Below, in pieces: positions 32,474 through 40,579 of a DNA stretch of 64,000 bases. The position numbers and the translations under genes were made by a program. Position 1 is the first letter of the stretch. Every line of letters starts with the position of its first letter. The notes beneath the pieces were generated by a model, which was not told the DNA's origin, did not search any database, and was given only the letters and a program-made list of their open reading frames with translations. This DNA comes from Nocardia yamanashiensis NBRC 100130 (GTDB taxonomy: Bacteria > Actinomycetota > Actinomycetes > Mycobacteriales > Mycobacteriaceae), in assembly GCF_001613325.1 (NCBI RefSeq), contig NZ_BDCD01000036.1:1-64000 (forward strand), written 5' to 3'.

Positions 32474-33212
32474 CGTCGATCACCAGGTTCGTGCCGGTGA
32501 CCTGCCCGGCCGCCGGCGAGGCCAGGAACACCACGGCATTGGCCACATCCTCGGCGGAGGCCAGTTTGCCCAGCCCGGTGGCGGCGACCGCGCCCTGATA
32601 GAGCTCGGGCATACCGTGCTTGATCTGCTCCCACACGCCCCCTTCGAAATACACCGGGCCGGGCGAGACCGAGTTCACCCGGATCCCCTGGGGCGCAAGC
32701 TCCTTCGCCTTCGCGGCGGCATGCTGCAACATGGCCGCCTTGAACGCGCCGAAGCTGTTGGCGGTGGGCAGGATGCCGGCCTCCAGTGCCGAAGTGGAGG
32801 CGATGGCGACGACCGCGCCGGCCCGGCCGGCCGTCAGGTACGGGGTGGCCGCCTCGATCAGGGTCACCAGGCTCATCAGATCGGTGGCGAAGTTGTGCTC
32901 CCACGACTTGTCGTCGGCGCCGACCGATGCCGAGGCATTGGCCACCACGATATCGAGACCGCCGAGGGCTTCGGCGGTCTCGTGCACGAACGCGGTGAGC
33001 TCCGCGCGGTCCGCGACGTCCAGAACCCGGTGGTACACCGAGCCTCTGGCCTGCGCGGACAGCTTCTCGGCGGTCTCGGTGAGCTGCCGCGCGCCGCGGG
33101 CGCAGAGGCTCACCGAGGCGCCTTCGGCCAGCAGGGTACGGGCGATGGCGAGGCCGATGCCGCGGCTGCCTCCGGTGATGAGGGCGCGCTTGCCCTCGAG
33201 ATCGAGATCCAT
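32445..33212 (-). CDS. Short-chain dehydrogenase/reductase
   Basis: Classical SDR, 255 residues from ATG 33212 with AAGGAG six bases upstream. It has TGGSRGIG at 13-20 and a VVANASASV variant in place of NNAG. The catalytic tyrosine of YxxxK is replaced: the expected site reads NSFGAFKAAML, with Phe where Tyr normally stands and the lysine kept. If this reading is right, the enzyme may be non-catalytic or use another residue. It sits between the ThuA-like gene and the TetR gene, read in the same direction as both, and its promoter carries the AT-rich motif shared with the 18-kb divergent promoter. Confidence 0.85.
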   Translation of the reverse strand: MDLDLEGKRALITGGSRGIGLAIARTLLAEGASVSLCARGARQLTETAEKLSAQARGSVYHRVLDVADRAELTAFVHETAEALGGLDIVVANASASVGADDKSWEHNFATDLMSLVTLIEAATPYLTAGRAGAVVAIASTSALEAGILPTANSFGAFKAAMLQHAAAKAKELAPQGIRVNSVSPGPVYFEGGVWEQIKHGMPELYQGAVAATGLGKLASAEDVANAVVFLASPAAGQVTGTNLVIDGGFTDRFEF

Positions 33213-33265
33213 GAACGCTCCTTGCCGCCGGGCGCGGAATCGACACACCGCCCGTATTAGCTAGC

Positions 33266-33281
33266 TGGACAATTAATTTCT
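33266..33281. promoter_or_regulatory. Candidate TetR-type operator upstream of the SDR gene
   Basis: TGGACAATTAATTTCT lies in an AT-rich island (33255-33285) 54 bases upstream of the SDR start. It matches TGGCCAGATAATTAGT in the divergent promoter at 18122-18137 at 11 of 16 positions. The adjacent AGCTAGCT is a perfect 8-bp palindrome. The TetR gene next door is the obvious candidate for binding both sites. Confidence 0.45.
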
Positions 33282-33359
33282 AACAACAGTCCGTGCCCGG
33301 GTCAAGATGCGATGCCATGGATCGGCGAAAAAGGCTGGGATGCAGGATGATCGGCGAAC

Positions 33360-33986
33360 CTATCGCCCCGACTCGAGCAACAGCGTCTCGAACAGTTCGG
33401 TCAGCCGGTCCATGGCGATCGGGTCGGTCGCCGCGGCGGCATGGGCGAAGCCGTCCACCACCGCACTCACCAGGCGCGCCACTTCCCTCGGGTCGAGGTC
33501 CGCCGGGATCAATCCGGCCGACTGTCCCAGCCGCACCGCATCCGACAGCCCTTCGGTCATGCGCTCGCTCACCGCCGAGAACGGTTCGGACAGTTCGGGA
33601 TAGCGTCGCGCGTCGATCGGCGCCGTGGCGACGAAGCCCGCCAGCTCCGGATACTGGTGATTGATCCGCATGGACGATTCCAGCAGCGCCCGCAGCAATC
33701 CCCGCACCGACAGCGGCTCGGTCAGATGCTGATGCGTGTTGTCGATGATTCGCCCGTACACGTCCGTGCACACGGTTTCGAACAACTGCCGCTTGGTCCC
33801 GAAGTGATAGAACACCGCACCCGCGGTCACCCCGGCCTCGGCGGCGATCTGGCTGTTGGTCGCCGGACCGTAGCCGTAGCGGGCGAAACACTGGATGGCG
33901 GCCTCGATCACCCGGGCCCGGGTGTCGGTGCTATCGGTACCGGCCGGACGGCCGGGACCGCTCCGAGCCTGTTTGCTCTGCGTCAT
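33360..33986 (-). CDS. TetR-family transcriptional regulator
   Basis: A 208-residue TetR protein from ATG 33986. The N-terminal helix-turn-helix is complete (NSQIAAEAGVTAGAVFYHFG, then TKRQLF), preceded by a basic Pro/Gly-rich arm. The C-terminal ligand domain is helical. The gene lies 147 bases upstream of an SDR gene read in the same direction and 83 bases from a divergent DUF385 gene. Shared AT-rich sites at 33266-33281 and 18122-18137 suggest that it represses the local SDR and possibly the whole P450-Mce/carotenoid oxygenase divergon, with a lipid or CoA-ester inducer. That link is an inference from the motif. Confidence 0.9.
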   Translation of the reverse strand: MTQSKQARSGPGRPAGTDSTDTRARVIEAAIQCFARYGYGPATNSQIAAEAGVTAGAVFYHFGTKRQLFETVCTDVYGRIIDNTHQHLTEPLSVRGLLRALLESSMRINHQYPELAGFVATAPIDARRYPELSEPFSAVSERMTEGLSDAVRLGQSAGLIPADLDPREVARLVSAVVDGFAHAAAATDPIAMDRLTELFETLLLESGR

Positions 33987-34069
33987 CCGGCCATTATCGC
34001 CGATATCACGCCGCGATCCGATTCGAGCGCCGCCCACCGGGTCCGCTGCGGCCGGGTTACCGTGAGTCC

Positions 34070-34411
34070 ATGCGAAGGCGATTCATGCGCATGCTGGCGG
34101 GATTCAACCGGCGCCTGACCAATCCGGTGTTCCGCACGGTGGCGCCACGGATCCCGGGGCACGCGGATCTCGTTCATATCGGCCGGCGTTCGGGCCGGTC
34201 CTACCGGACGCCGGTCGGCACCACCTGGCGCGGCGACGAACTGCTGATCGCGGTCAACTACGGGCGACACAGCGACTGGGTTCGCAATGTGCTCGCGGCC
34301 GGCGAATTCGAGCTCGAGCAGCGCGCGCGGACCGTGCGCCTGCGACAGCCGCATCTGGTCACCATCGCGGGCCGCGATTTCCTCTCTGCCACAACCGCTC
34401 TCGTGCCCTGA
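34070..34411 (+). CDS. DUF385 / deazaflavin-dependent nitroreductase-family protein
   Basis: A 113-residue small beta-barrel protein of the F420-linked Ddn/DUF385 group. HIGRRSGRSYRTPVGTTW is the family's T-x-GRKSG-like cofactor strand, and NYGRHSDWVRNVLAAGEFEL matches the conserved W-x-x-N-L region. At 113 residues it is short for the family, with little after the last strand. ATG 34070 or ATG 34085 (GAAGG upstream) could be the start. It is divergent from the TetR gene and may be one of its targets. Confidence 0.8.
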   Translation: MRRRFMRMLAGFNRRLTNPVFRTVAPRIPGHADLVHIGRRSGRSYRTPVGTTWRGDELLIAVNYGRHSDWVRNVLAAGEFELEQRARTVRLRQPHLVTIAGRDFLSATTALVP

Positions 34412-34486
34412 CCGCGATCGGCGTTGCACAGACGCGCCGGGAGATACCGCCGTCCAGCACGTCTTGGCACCGCGCAGGTCGGGATT

Positions 34487-35116
34487 TCATGGCAGGCGTT
34501 CCCCGGTGCGAGCGACGCCGACCTCGCTACGCCTGGCTGCCGCCACGACAGCCGCCAGGAGGACCGCTTCCCCGGCATTGCCGAGTGGGGGCAGGGCGGC
34601 GGCGGCCGCGGTGCCGATGAGCAGGACGGCCGCGAGGGCGAGCCACGGCCAGTTGGCGCTGCGCCACAGGCGGATTCCCGCGATCAATACCAGCAGGCTG
34701 ACGACAAGGGCGGGTATGGGTGGACCGGCGTGGGCGGTGGCTGTGTAGCGGAGGGTGTCGGCGAAAGCGCGGGGTTCCAGGTGCAGGCCGGGCAGGTCGG
34801 CCAGGACGCCCCAAGCGAGCAGTGCGAGGGTGAGCAGTCGGGCGCGGGCGCGCGGCCAGCCGAGCAGGTTGGCGGTGACCCACATCGCGAGCAGTGGCGT
34901 CAGTACGGCGTGGCCGATGAAGCGGAAGGTGCTCAGGGTGTGGAGTGGCTCGCCAGCGCCGAGGAGGGTGCCGAGGCCGAATACGAGTGAGTCGTAGGCC
35001 AATCCGAGCCCGACCAGGGCCAGGGGTATCGAGTGCGCGGGTCGGTCGCCGCGCGGGATGCGGGCCACGCATCCGAGTTCGAAGATGCCGGTCAATATCA
35101 GGGCGAGGGAAACCAC
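34487..35116 (-). CDS. Hypothetical multi-pass membrane protein
   Basis: A 209-residue protein with about six hydrophobic segments (for example SLALILTGIFELGCVARI, GHAVLTPLLAMWVTANLL, ALVVSLLVLIAGIRLW, LALAAVLLIGTAAAA). I do not recognise the family. A GHAVLTPL segment in a membrane helix and a HAGPP loop are the only notable polar features. GTG 35116 gives the first helix. It converges with the DUF385 gene and lies 91 bases upstream of the hydantoinase stop, so it is probably transcribed after that gene. Confidence 0.7.
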   Translation of the reverse strand: MVSLALILTGIFELGCVARIPRGDRPAHSIPLALVGLGLAYDSLVFGLGTLLGAGEPLHTLSTFRFIGHAVLTPLLAMWVTANLLGWPRARARLLTLALLAWGVLADLPGLHLEPRAFADTLRYTATAHAGPPIPALVVSLLVLIAGIRLWRSANWPWLALAAVLLIGTAAAAALPPLGNAGEAVLLAAVVAAARRSEVGVARTGERLP

Positions 35117-35207
35117 TGGACCAGCCTTTCAGGATGTGCCGCGACGGCAGCGCGGCACCAGCGATCGCAGCGCGGGCGGGGGGCGATCGCGGGCCGTTCG
35201 TAGAAGT

Positions 35208-36671
35208 TCAGGCCGGGTCGCGCCGCAGGTACCGGCCGCGGGGATCGCCCTGCACCCGGCCGTCGCCGAAGACGCGGTGGCCGCGCAGGAAGACGTCGGT
35301 GACGCGGGCGGTCATCTCGAAGCCTTCGAACGGCGTGTATTCCTGGGCGGATTCGGAATCGGCGGCGCGCACGGTCCAGCGCGCGTCCGGGTCGACCAGC
35401 ACGATGTCGGCGTCGAAGCCGGCCGCGACGGTGCCCTTGCCGCGTAGACCGTAGCGGCGGGCGGGGTTCCATGCGGTCAGGGCGGCCACGCGCGAGAGCG
35501 GCAGTCCGCGCTTGCGCCCCTCCCCCACCAGGCCGGGCAGCAGGTACTCGGCGCCGCCGAAGCCGGATTTGGCGGCGAACACGTCGTCGCGGTCGGGGCC
35601 GAACTTCTGTTCGTCGCGGCAGCAGGCGTGATCGCTGACCACCCAGTCGATCTCGCCCGCGAGCAGGTGCCGCCACAGGGCCTCCACGTCCGGGCGTTCG
35701 CGCAGCGGCGGGTTCACCTTGCCGCCGATTCCGTGCGCGGTGTCCACATCGGCCAGCAGATGGCCGATGGTGACCTCGCGGCGGAAGTCGACCTGTGGGA
35801 AGGCCTTCGCCATGGTGAGTGCCGCGGCGACCGCTTTGGCCGAGGACAGGTGCAGCAGGTTGATGTTCGCCAGACCGGTCTCGTGCGCGAGATAAGACGC
35901 CATGGTGATGGCCAGGCCCTCCGAATGCGGTGGGCGCGAGGCGCTGTAGGCGCGCAAGCCGGTCAGGGTGGGATCCTGTTCCACCAATGCGGTGTAGGCG
36001 GCCATGATCTCGGCGGTCTCGCAGTGCAGCGACAGCGACAGGCCGGGGCCGAAACGCTTGCGGGCGTGCTGGATTCCGCGCATGACGAATTCGAAGTGGG
36101 CCAGGTCGTAGCGTTCGGTGGCCGGGATCATCAGGAAGTCGGCCTGATCGGCGGAGCGGCCGTGCAGGCCGTGACCGCCGTAGAACATGAAGATCTTGAA
36201 CGAGGTGACGCCGAATTCTTCTACGAGTGACGGGATTTCGGCGATGTGCTCGGCGGTCATCGGGGCCAGGTGCAGGGCGTGGTCGACGAAGGCGCGTCCG
36301 GCCATGCGGTCGAGCACCTCCGGCACGAAGTCGCGGTACGCGCCGCCCCGATTCAGGTAGTAGCGGCCGGTGCGCATATACGTGAGGGCGGTGGTGACCC
36401 CGCCTTGCGCGCAGGCCCGGCTCTCACTGTCGGTGTCGGCGGCCAGATCCTGGTAGATGCCCCAGTGCTGGTGGGCGTCGATCACGCCGGGGAAGGCGAG
36501 CAGGCCGTCCGCGTCGAGCACCCGGTCCGCCCGCGCCACCGGCAGATTCGGTCCGACCGCGGTGACGACGCCGCCGGAGACGGCGATGTCGACGGCGGCC
36601 GGGTCGTCGGTGGACGGATCATCGGGACGCACCACGCGCGCGTTCTTGATCAGCAGGTCTGCGTCCGCCAC
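35208..36671 (-). CDS. Dihydropyrimidinase / hydantoinase-like cyclic amidohydrolase
   Basis: Amidohydrolase-superfamily enzyme, 487 residues, of the D-hydantoinase/dihydropyrimidinase/allantoinase group. Metal ligands appear in order: DAHQH (H-x-H), the carboxylated lysine in SFKIFMFYG, SLSLHCE, INLLHLSS and VVSDHACC. The group opens cyclic amides or ureides. GTG 36671 is the start. It is transcribed divergently from a CoA-transferase gene across a 143-bp gap holding two GTTTC-N7-GAAAC repeats. With the isochorismatase-like amidase, molybdenum hydroxylase and PucR regulator further right, it suggests catabolism of an N-heterocycle. Confidence 0.9.
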   Translation of the reverse strand: MADADLLIKNARVVRPDDPSTDDPAAVDIAVSGGVVTAVGPNLPVARADRVLDADGLLAFPGVIDAHQHWGIYQDLAADTDSESRACAQGGVTTALTYMRTGRYYLNRGGAYRDFVPEVLDRMAGRAFVDHALHLAPMTAEHIAEIPSLVEEFGVTSFKIFMFYGGHGLHGRSADQADFLMIPATERYDLAHFEFVMRGIQHARKRFGPGLSLSLHCETAEIMAAYTALVEQDPTLTGLRAYSASRPPHSEGLAITMASYLAHETGLANINLLHLSSAKAVAAALTMAKAFPQVDFRREVTIGHLLADVDTAHGIGGKVNPPLRERPDVEALWRHLLAGEIDWVVSDHACCRDEQKFGPDRDDVFAAKSGFGGAEYLLPGLVGEGRKRGLPLSRVAALTAWNPARRYGLRGKGTVAAGFDADIVLVDPDARWTVRAADSESAQEYTPFEGFEMTARVTDVFLRGHRVFGDGRVQGDPRGRYLRRDPA

Positions 36672-36683
36672 GGTCGCGCTCCA

Positions 36684-36700
36684 GTTTCTCTGTGGGAAAC
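36684..36700. promoter_or_regulatory. Inverted-repeat operator GTTTC-N7-GAAAC (copy 1)
   Basis: GTTTCTCTGTGGGAAAC, 13 bases upstream of the hydantoinase start and divergent from the CoA-transferase gene. GGAAA-N5-TTTCC (36695-36709) overlaps it. The same GTTTC-N7-GAAAC arrangement recurs 85 bases away at 36769-36785, which makes a specific regulator likely. Confidence 0.5.
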
Positions 36701-36768
36701 ATCTTTTCCGACTCGGCGATCATCGCAGTATGGTGTGCTGATAGTCAACGCCGCGAACCCATTCGAGT

Positions 36769-36785
36769 GTTTCGCATAGGGAAAC
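36769..36785. promoter_or_regulatory. Inverted-repeat operator GTTTC-N7-GAAAC (copy 2)
   Basis: GTTTCGCATAGGGAAAC, 15 bases before the AAGGAGG ribosome-binding site (36801) of the CoA-transferase gene. It shares both arms and the GGG next to the right arm with copy 1, so each divergent gene has its own site close to its start. Confidence 0.5.
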
Positions 36786-36814
36786 TTGGTGCGGCAGAGC
36801 AAGGAGGGTGGCCG

Positions 36815-38002
36815 ATGGAGGGCCCACTGTCGGGACTACGGGTGCTGGATACGGCGACACTGTTCGCCGGACCGCTGGCGGCCACGCTGCTCGGGGATTT
36901 CGGGGCGGAGGTGGTGAAGATCGAGCACCCGCGCGGTGACCCGGTCCGCAGTCACGGCGCCCAGCGGGACGGCGTCGGTCTCTGGTGGAAGATGCTGGGG
37001 CGCAACAAGAAATCGGTGACGCTGTATCTCGGGTCGGCCGAGGGCCAGGAGTTGTTCCGGCGGCTGGCCGCCGACGCCGATGTGGTGATCGAGAACTTCC
37101 GGCCCGGCACCCTCGAACGCTGGGGGCTCGGGTATCCGCAGCTGCGGGACATCAATCCGGGCCTGGTGCTGGCCCGGGTCACCGGATTCGGTCAGATCGG
37201 GCCGTACGCGCGCCGACCGGGATTCGGTACTCTCGCCGAGGCGATGAGCGGTTTCGCCGCGCTCACCGGCGAGCCGGACGGGCCGCCCACCCTGCCGCCG
37301 TTCGGTCTCGCCGACGGGATCGCCGCGCTGGCAACGGCTTTCGCGGTCATGACCGCCTTACGCGCCCGCGCGGAGACCGGGCACGGGCAGCAGATCGACC
37401 TGGCCATCATCGAACCCATCCTGACCCTGCTGGGACCGCAGCTCATCGCCTACGACCAGCTGGGCGAACTACAACCCCGGATGGGAAACCGGTCCTCCAA
37501 CAACGCTCCCCGCAATATCTACCGCACCGCCGACGGCGGCTGGGTGGCGGTCTCCACCAGTGCGCAGTCGGTGGCGGAGCGGGTGGTGCGCCTGGTCGGG
37601 CGGCCCGATCTGATCGATCAGCCCTGGTTCGGTTCGGGAGCCGAACGCGCCACGCACGCGGACGAACTCGATGCGGCGGTCGGGGCGTGGATCGCCGAGC
37701 GTGACACCGGTGCGGTGCTCTCGGCCTTCGAGAAGGCCGAAGCCGCCGTCGCACCCGTGTACACCGCCGCGGACGTGCTGGCCGATCCGCACTTCCAGGC
37801 GCTGGGCACCATCGCCGAAGTGCCCGACGCGGAGCTGGGCCTGATCCGTATGCAGAACATCCTGTTCCGGCTCTCCGACACACCCGGTGCGATCCGCTGG
37901 GCGGGGCCTCCGCTGGGCGCGCACACCGCACAGGTCCTCGCCGGCTACGGGGTGGACGCGGCCCGGCTGGCCGAACTGCGCACCGCCGGGGTGGTCCGAT
38001 GA
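36815..38002 (+). CDS. CaiB/BaiF family III CoA-transferase
   Basis: A 395-residue formyl-CoA-transferase-type protein from ATG 36815 with AAGGAGG eight bases upstream; longer frames from 36692 lack this. Family landmarks are GLRVLDTATLFAGPLAATLL, GDFGAEVVKIEHPRGDPVRS, NKKSVTLYL, VVIENFRPGTLERWGLGY and ARVTGFGQIGPYA. It transfers CoA between carboxylic acids. The stop overlaps the start of the cyclase gene by four bases. It opens a rightward operon of CoA-transferase, cyclase and MmgE/PrpD genes. Confidence 0.92.
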   Translation: MEGPLSGLRVLDTATLFAGPLAATLLGDFGAEVVKIEHPRGDPVRSHGAQRDGVGLWWKMLGRNKKSVTLYLGSAEGQELFRRLAADADVVIENFRPGTLERWGLGYPQLRDINPGLVLARVTGFGQIGPYARRPGFGTLAEAMSGFAALTGEPDGPPTLPPFGLADGIAALATAFAVMTALRARAETGHGQQIDLAIIEPILTLLGPQLIAYDQLGELQPRMGNRSSNNAPRNIYRTADGGWVAVSTSAQSVAERVVRLVGRPDLIDQPWFGSGAERATHADELDAAVGAWIAERDTGAVLSAFEKAEAAVAPVYTAADVLADPHFQALGTIAEVPDAELGLIRMQNILFRLSDTPGAIRWAGPPLGAHTAQVLAGYGVDAARLAELRTAGVVR

Positions 38003-38820
38003 GCCGCCGACTCGATCCACTGGTCGCGCTCGTCCGGGACGGGATACGGCTGATCGAGCTCGGGCAGCCGTTCTTCACCGGCATGCCCTGCTCCCCCAAC
38101 CACCCGGGCTTCCGGATGACCTTGGCTCGCAGGCACGGCGACCTGGTGCGCGCCGACGGCGGCTCGGCCGCCAACGAGATCATCGTGACCGGCGGTCACG
38201 TGGGCACCCATATCGACGCCCTGAGCCACGTCAGCCACGACGGGCTGCTGCACGGCGGTATCGACGCGGCGGCGGCGCAGCGCGGCGGCCGGTTCACCAG
38301 CCACGGCGCCGAACATCTCCCCGGGTTCCTGCGGCGCGGCATCCTGCTCGATATCGCGCGTCTGCACGACACCGAAACCCTGCCCGGCGGTTACGAAGTG
38401 ACGGTGGCGGACCTCGAGGCCGCCGCCACCGCCGCGGGCGTCGCACCGGAACCCGGCGACGTCGTACTGATCCGCACCGGGTGGGCGCGCCTGTTCGATG
38501 ATCCAGCGGCCTACGTCGGAGCCGCCGGTGGGGTACCGGGCGTCGGGGTCGAGGCGGCGCGCTGGCTCGCGGCACGCGGCATCGTCGCCACGGGCGCGGA
38601 CACCACCGCCTACGAACGCATCCCACCCGGCGCGGGTCACAGCGTGCTGCCCGTGCACCGGGCACTGCTGGTGGATGCGGGCATCTACATCCTCGAACAC
38701 CTTGCGCTGGAAGACCTTTCCTCCCTGGGGATTTCCGAATTCGTGTTCGTGCTCGCTCCCCTGCGCATCGTCGGCGGCACCGGCTCGCCGGTACGCCCGC
38801 TCGCGGCGGTGACCCGATGA
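37999..38820 (+). CDS. Cyclase / kynurenine formamidase-like metal hydrolase
   Basis: A 273-residue protein of the cyclase family (PF04199). Its metal-binding signature is GGHVGTHIDALSHVSHDG (H-x-GTH-x-D-x3-H). DTTAYERIPPG and SVLPVHRALLVDAGIYILEH are the usual C-terminal blocks. Members hydrolyse formamides, amides or cyclic substrates in aromatic or heterocycle catabolism. ATG 37999 overlaps the CoA-transferase stop (ATGA). Confidence 0.9.
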   Translation: MSRRLDPLVALVRDGIRLIELGQPFFTGMPCSPNHPGFRMTLARRHGDLVRADGGSAANEIIVTGGHVGTHIDALSHVSHDGLLHGGIDAAAAQRGGRFTSHGAEHLPGFLRRGILLDIARLHDTETLPGGYEVTVADLEAAATAAGVAPEPGDVVLIRTGWARLFDDPAAYVGAAGGVPGVGVEAARWLAARGIVATGADTTAYERIPPGAGHSVLPVHRALLVDAGIYILEHLALEDLSSLGISEFVFVLAPLRIVGGTGSPVRPLAAVTR

Positions 38821-38972
38821 ACCACCGCCCCTGCTTCATCGCACAACACAGCGGCCGCGACCAGCCGCGCACGGCGGTTGGCCCGCTCCGGGGTACCGCC
38901 ACGAAATACGCCAAGGCCGGCACCACGTGGTCCCGCGACCGGTCCGCGAGTGGAAGGTTCGCCGATGAATGA
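38817..38972 (+). CDS. Possible 51-residue ORF bridging cyclase and MmgE/PrpD genes
   Basis: A frame from ATG 38817, overlapping the cyclase stop as ATGA, to TGA 38970-38972, overlapping the MmgE/PrpD start at 38965. Overlap at both ends is what translational coupling looks like. The peptide (starting MNHRPCFIAQHSGRDQ) is basic and of low complexity and matches nothing I know. It may simply be the linking spacer. Confidence 0.25.
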   Translation: MNHRPCFIAQHSGRDQPRTAVGPLRGTATKYAKAGTTWSRDRSASGRFADE

Positions 38973-40377
38973 GAGCACGGTGGTGACGCGGCTGGCGGAC
39001 TTCGCCGAACAGGCGCGGCGCAAGGGGGTGGGCGCGGAGTTGCGGGCCGATGCGGCCCGGCGGGTGCTGGATGTGCTCGGCAACAGCCTTGCGGCGCAGC
39101 ACACTCCGGCGGCCGCTGCGGTCGGAGCGTTGATCGGCGAGTGGGGCGGTGCGCCCCGCGCCACCGCATTGGGGACGGCGGGCCGGTTTCCGGAGGCGAG
39201 TGCGGCGCTGCTGGGCGGGACGCTGGCGCACGCCTTGGATTTCGACGACACCCATCTGCCGTCGATACTGCATCCCTCGGCGTCGGTGGTGCCGGCGGCG
39301 CTAGCGGTCGCCGAGGCGGTCGGGGCGCGCGGGGCGGCGCTGCTGGACGCGGTCGCGGCCGGGATCGAGGTCACGGTGCGGATCGGGATGGCCGGATACG
39401 ATGAGCGCCTGGGCAATTCGGTGTTCTTCGAGCGCGGGCTGCACGCCACCGCCATCTGCGGGACGCTGGGCGCGGCGACCGCGGCGGCCATGTTGTACGG
39501 GCTGCCCGCCGACGGCATCGCGCACGCACTCGGCATCGCCGCGAGCATGGGATCCGGGTTGCTGGAGGCGAATCGGACCGGCGGCACGGTCAAGCGGGTG
39601 CACTGCGGCTGGGCGGCGCACGCCGGGGTCAGCGCGGCCGGTCTGGCCCGGCACGGCCTCACCGGGCCGCCGACCGTCATCGAGGGCAGATTCGGTCTAC
39701 TGCAAGCGTTCTGCGGCGAGCAGGCGCGGGTTGCGGTGATATTGGACCGGCTCGGTGAGGAGTGGGAGCTGCCCGGTGTCTTCTTCAAACCATATCCCTG
39801 CAACCACTTCACGCACGCCGGCATCGACGCAGCGCTGCGCCTGCGGGCTGCCGGCGTCACCGAGGACGCCGTGGCTCGACTGATCTTGGGCACACCGACG
39901 CCGGCATTACGCACCATCGGCGAACCGCTGACCGCCAAGCGCAGACCGGAATCCGGTTACCACGCGGCGTTCTCGGGGCCGTACACGGTGGCGGCGGCAC
40001 TGCTGGGCGGCGGCGGTCTCGGAGTCTTCCACGCCGATTTCACCGATGCCGCCGCCCGCGACCCGCGCCGAATCGCTCTGGCCGCCAAGGTCGAATGCGT
40101 CTCGGACGCGCGGTGCGACGCGGTGTTCCCGCACCAGTTCCCGGCCGTTCTGAGCGCCGAACTGCACGACGGGCGCATCCTGACCGAACGCGTGGAGGTC
40201 AATCGCGGCGGGCCGGGCAATCCGCTGTCGGCGCACGAGCTGACGACCAAGTTCCGGCTCAATCTCGAGTCCGCGGGCACCACGGCCCCGGCCGACGACA
40301 TCAGCGAGATCGTCTATGCCCTGGCCGATCTCGACGACTTGGCGAAACTTCTTGCCGTGATCCGTCCGCCGGAATAG
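38965..40377 (+). CDS. MmgE/PrpD family protein
   Basis: A 470-residue protein of the 2-methylcitrate dehydratase/cis-aconitate decarboxylase family, from ATG 38965 with GGAAGG upstream. Landmarks are GTLAHALDFDDTHLPSILHP (around residue 90), LEANRTGGTVKRVHCGWAAH and FKPYPCNHFTHAGIDAAL. Members dehydrate, decarboxylate or isomerise tricarboxylic or branched dicarboxylic acids; in other clusters they act on heterocycle-derived acids. With the CoA-transferases and HMG-CoA-lyase-like enzyme it suggests late steps on a C5-C7 acid. The substrate is not determined. Confidence 0.9.
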   Translation: MNESTVVTRLADFAEQARRKGVGAELRADAARRVLDVLGNSLAAQHTPAAAAVGALIGEWGGAPRATALGTAGRFPEASAALLGGTLAHALDFDDTHLPSILHPSASVVPAALAVAEAVGARGAALLDAVAAGIEVTVRIGMAGYDERLGNSVFFERGLHATAICGTLGAATAAAMLYGLPADGIAHALGIAASMGSGLLEANRTGGTVKRVHCGWAAHAGVSAAGLARHGLTGPPTVIEGRFGLLQAFCGEQARVAVILDRLGEEWELPGVFFKPYPCNHFTHAGIDAALRLRAAGVTEDAVARLILGTPTPALRTIGEPLTAKRRPESGYHAAFSGPYTVAAALLGGGGLGVFHADFTDAAARDPRRIALAAKVECVSDARCDAVFPHQFPAVLSAELHDGRILTERVEVNRGGPGNPLSAHELTTKFRLNLESAGTTAPADDISEIVYALADLDDLAKLLAVIRPPE

Positions 40378-40399
40378 GAAACCGGCCGATCTTCGGAGG

Positions 40400-40425
40400 G
40401 GCCCGACCGCTACGGCGGCCGGGCC
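40400..40425 (+). terminator. Hairpin after the MmgE/PrpD gene
   Basis: GGCCCG (40400-40405) pairs with CGGGCC (40420-40425), and an inner CCG/CGG adds three pairs around a CTA loop. The hairpin starts 22 bases after the stop, and no U-run follows. It probably ends the CoA-transferase/cyclase/MmgE operon. Confidence 0.4.
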
Positions 40426-40499
40426 ATTCGGCATGCCCGGCCCGCCGTCCGGAATCCGAAACACGCAGCGGGAAAGCTCTTTTCGACACCTTCAACCCA

Positions 40500-40528
40500 T
40501 TGACTCACGAGCGTTTCAGACCCTTAAT
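40500..40528 (+). promoter_or_regulatory. Sigma70-like promoter of the secreted hydrolase gene
   Basis: TTGACT (40500-40505) and CTTAAT (40523-40528) are separated by 17 bases in a locally AT-richer stretch, 52 bases before the GTG start at 40580. Confidence 0.55.
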
Positions 40529-40539
40529 TGTCGCCATGA

Positions 40540-40556
40540 GAGAAACGTGGTTTCTC
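40540..40556. promoter_or_regulatory. Perfect 7-bp inverted repeat operator just after the promoter
   Basis: GAGAAACGTGGTTTCTC is a perfect inverted repeat (GAGAAAC, 3-base centre, GTTTCTC) placed where transcription would start, a typical repressor position. Its arms contain the same GAAAC/GTTTC words as the sites at 36684 and 36769, but in the opposite arrangement. Confidence 0.5.
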
Positions 40557-40579
40557 GATGAGAGACAAGGGAGTCATCC

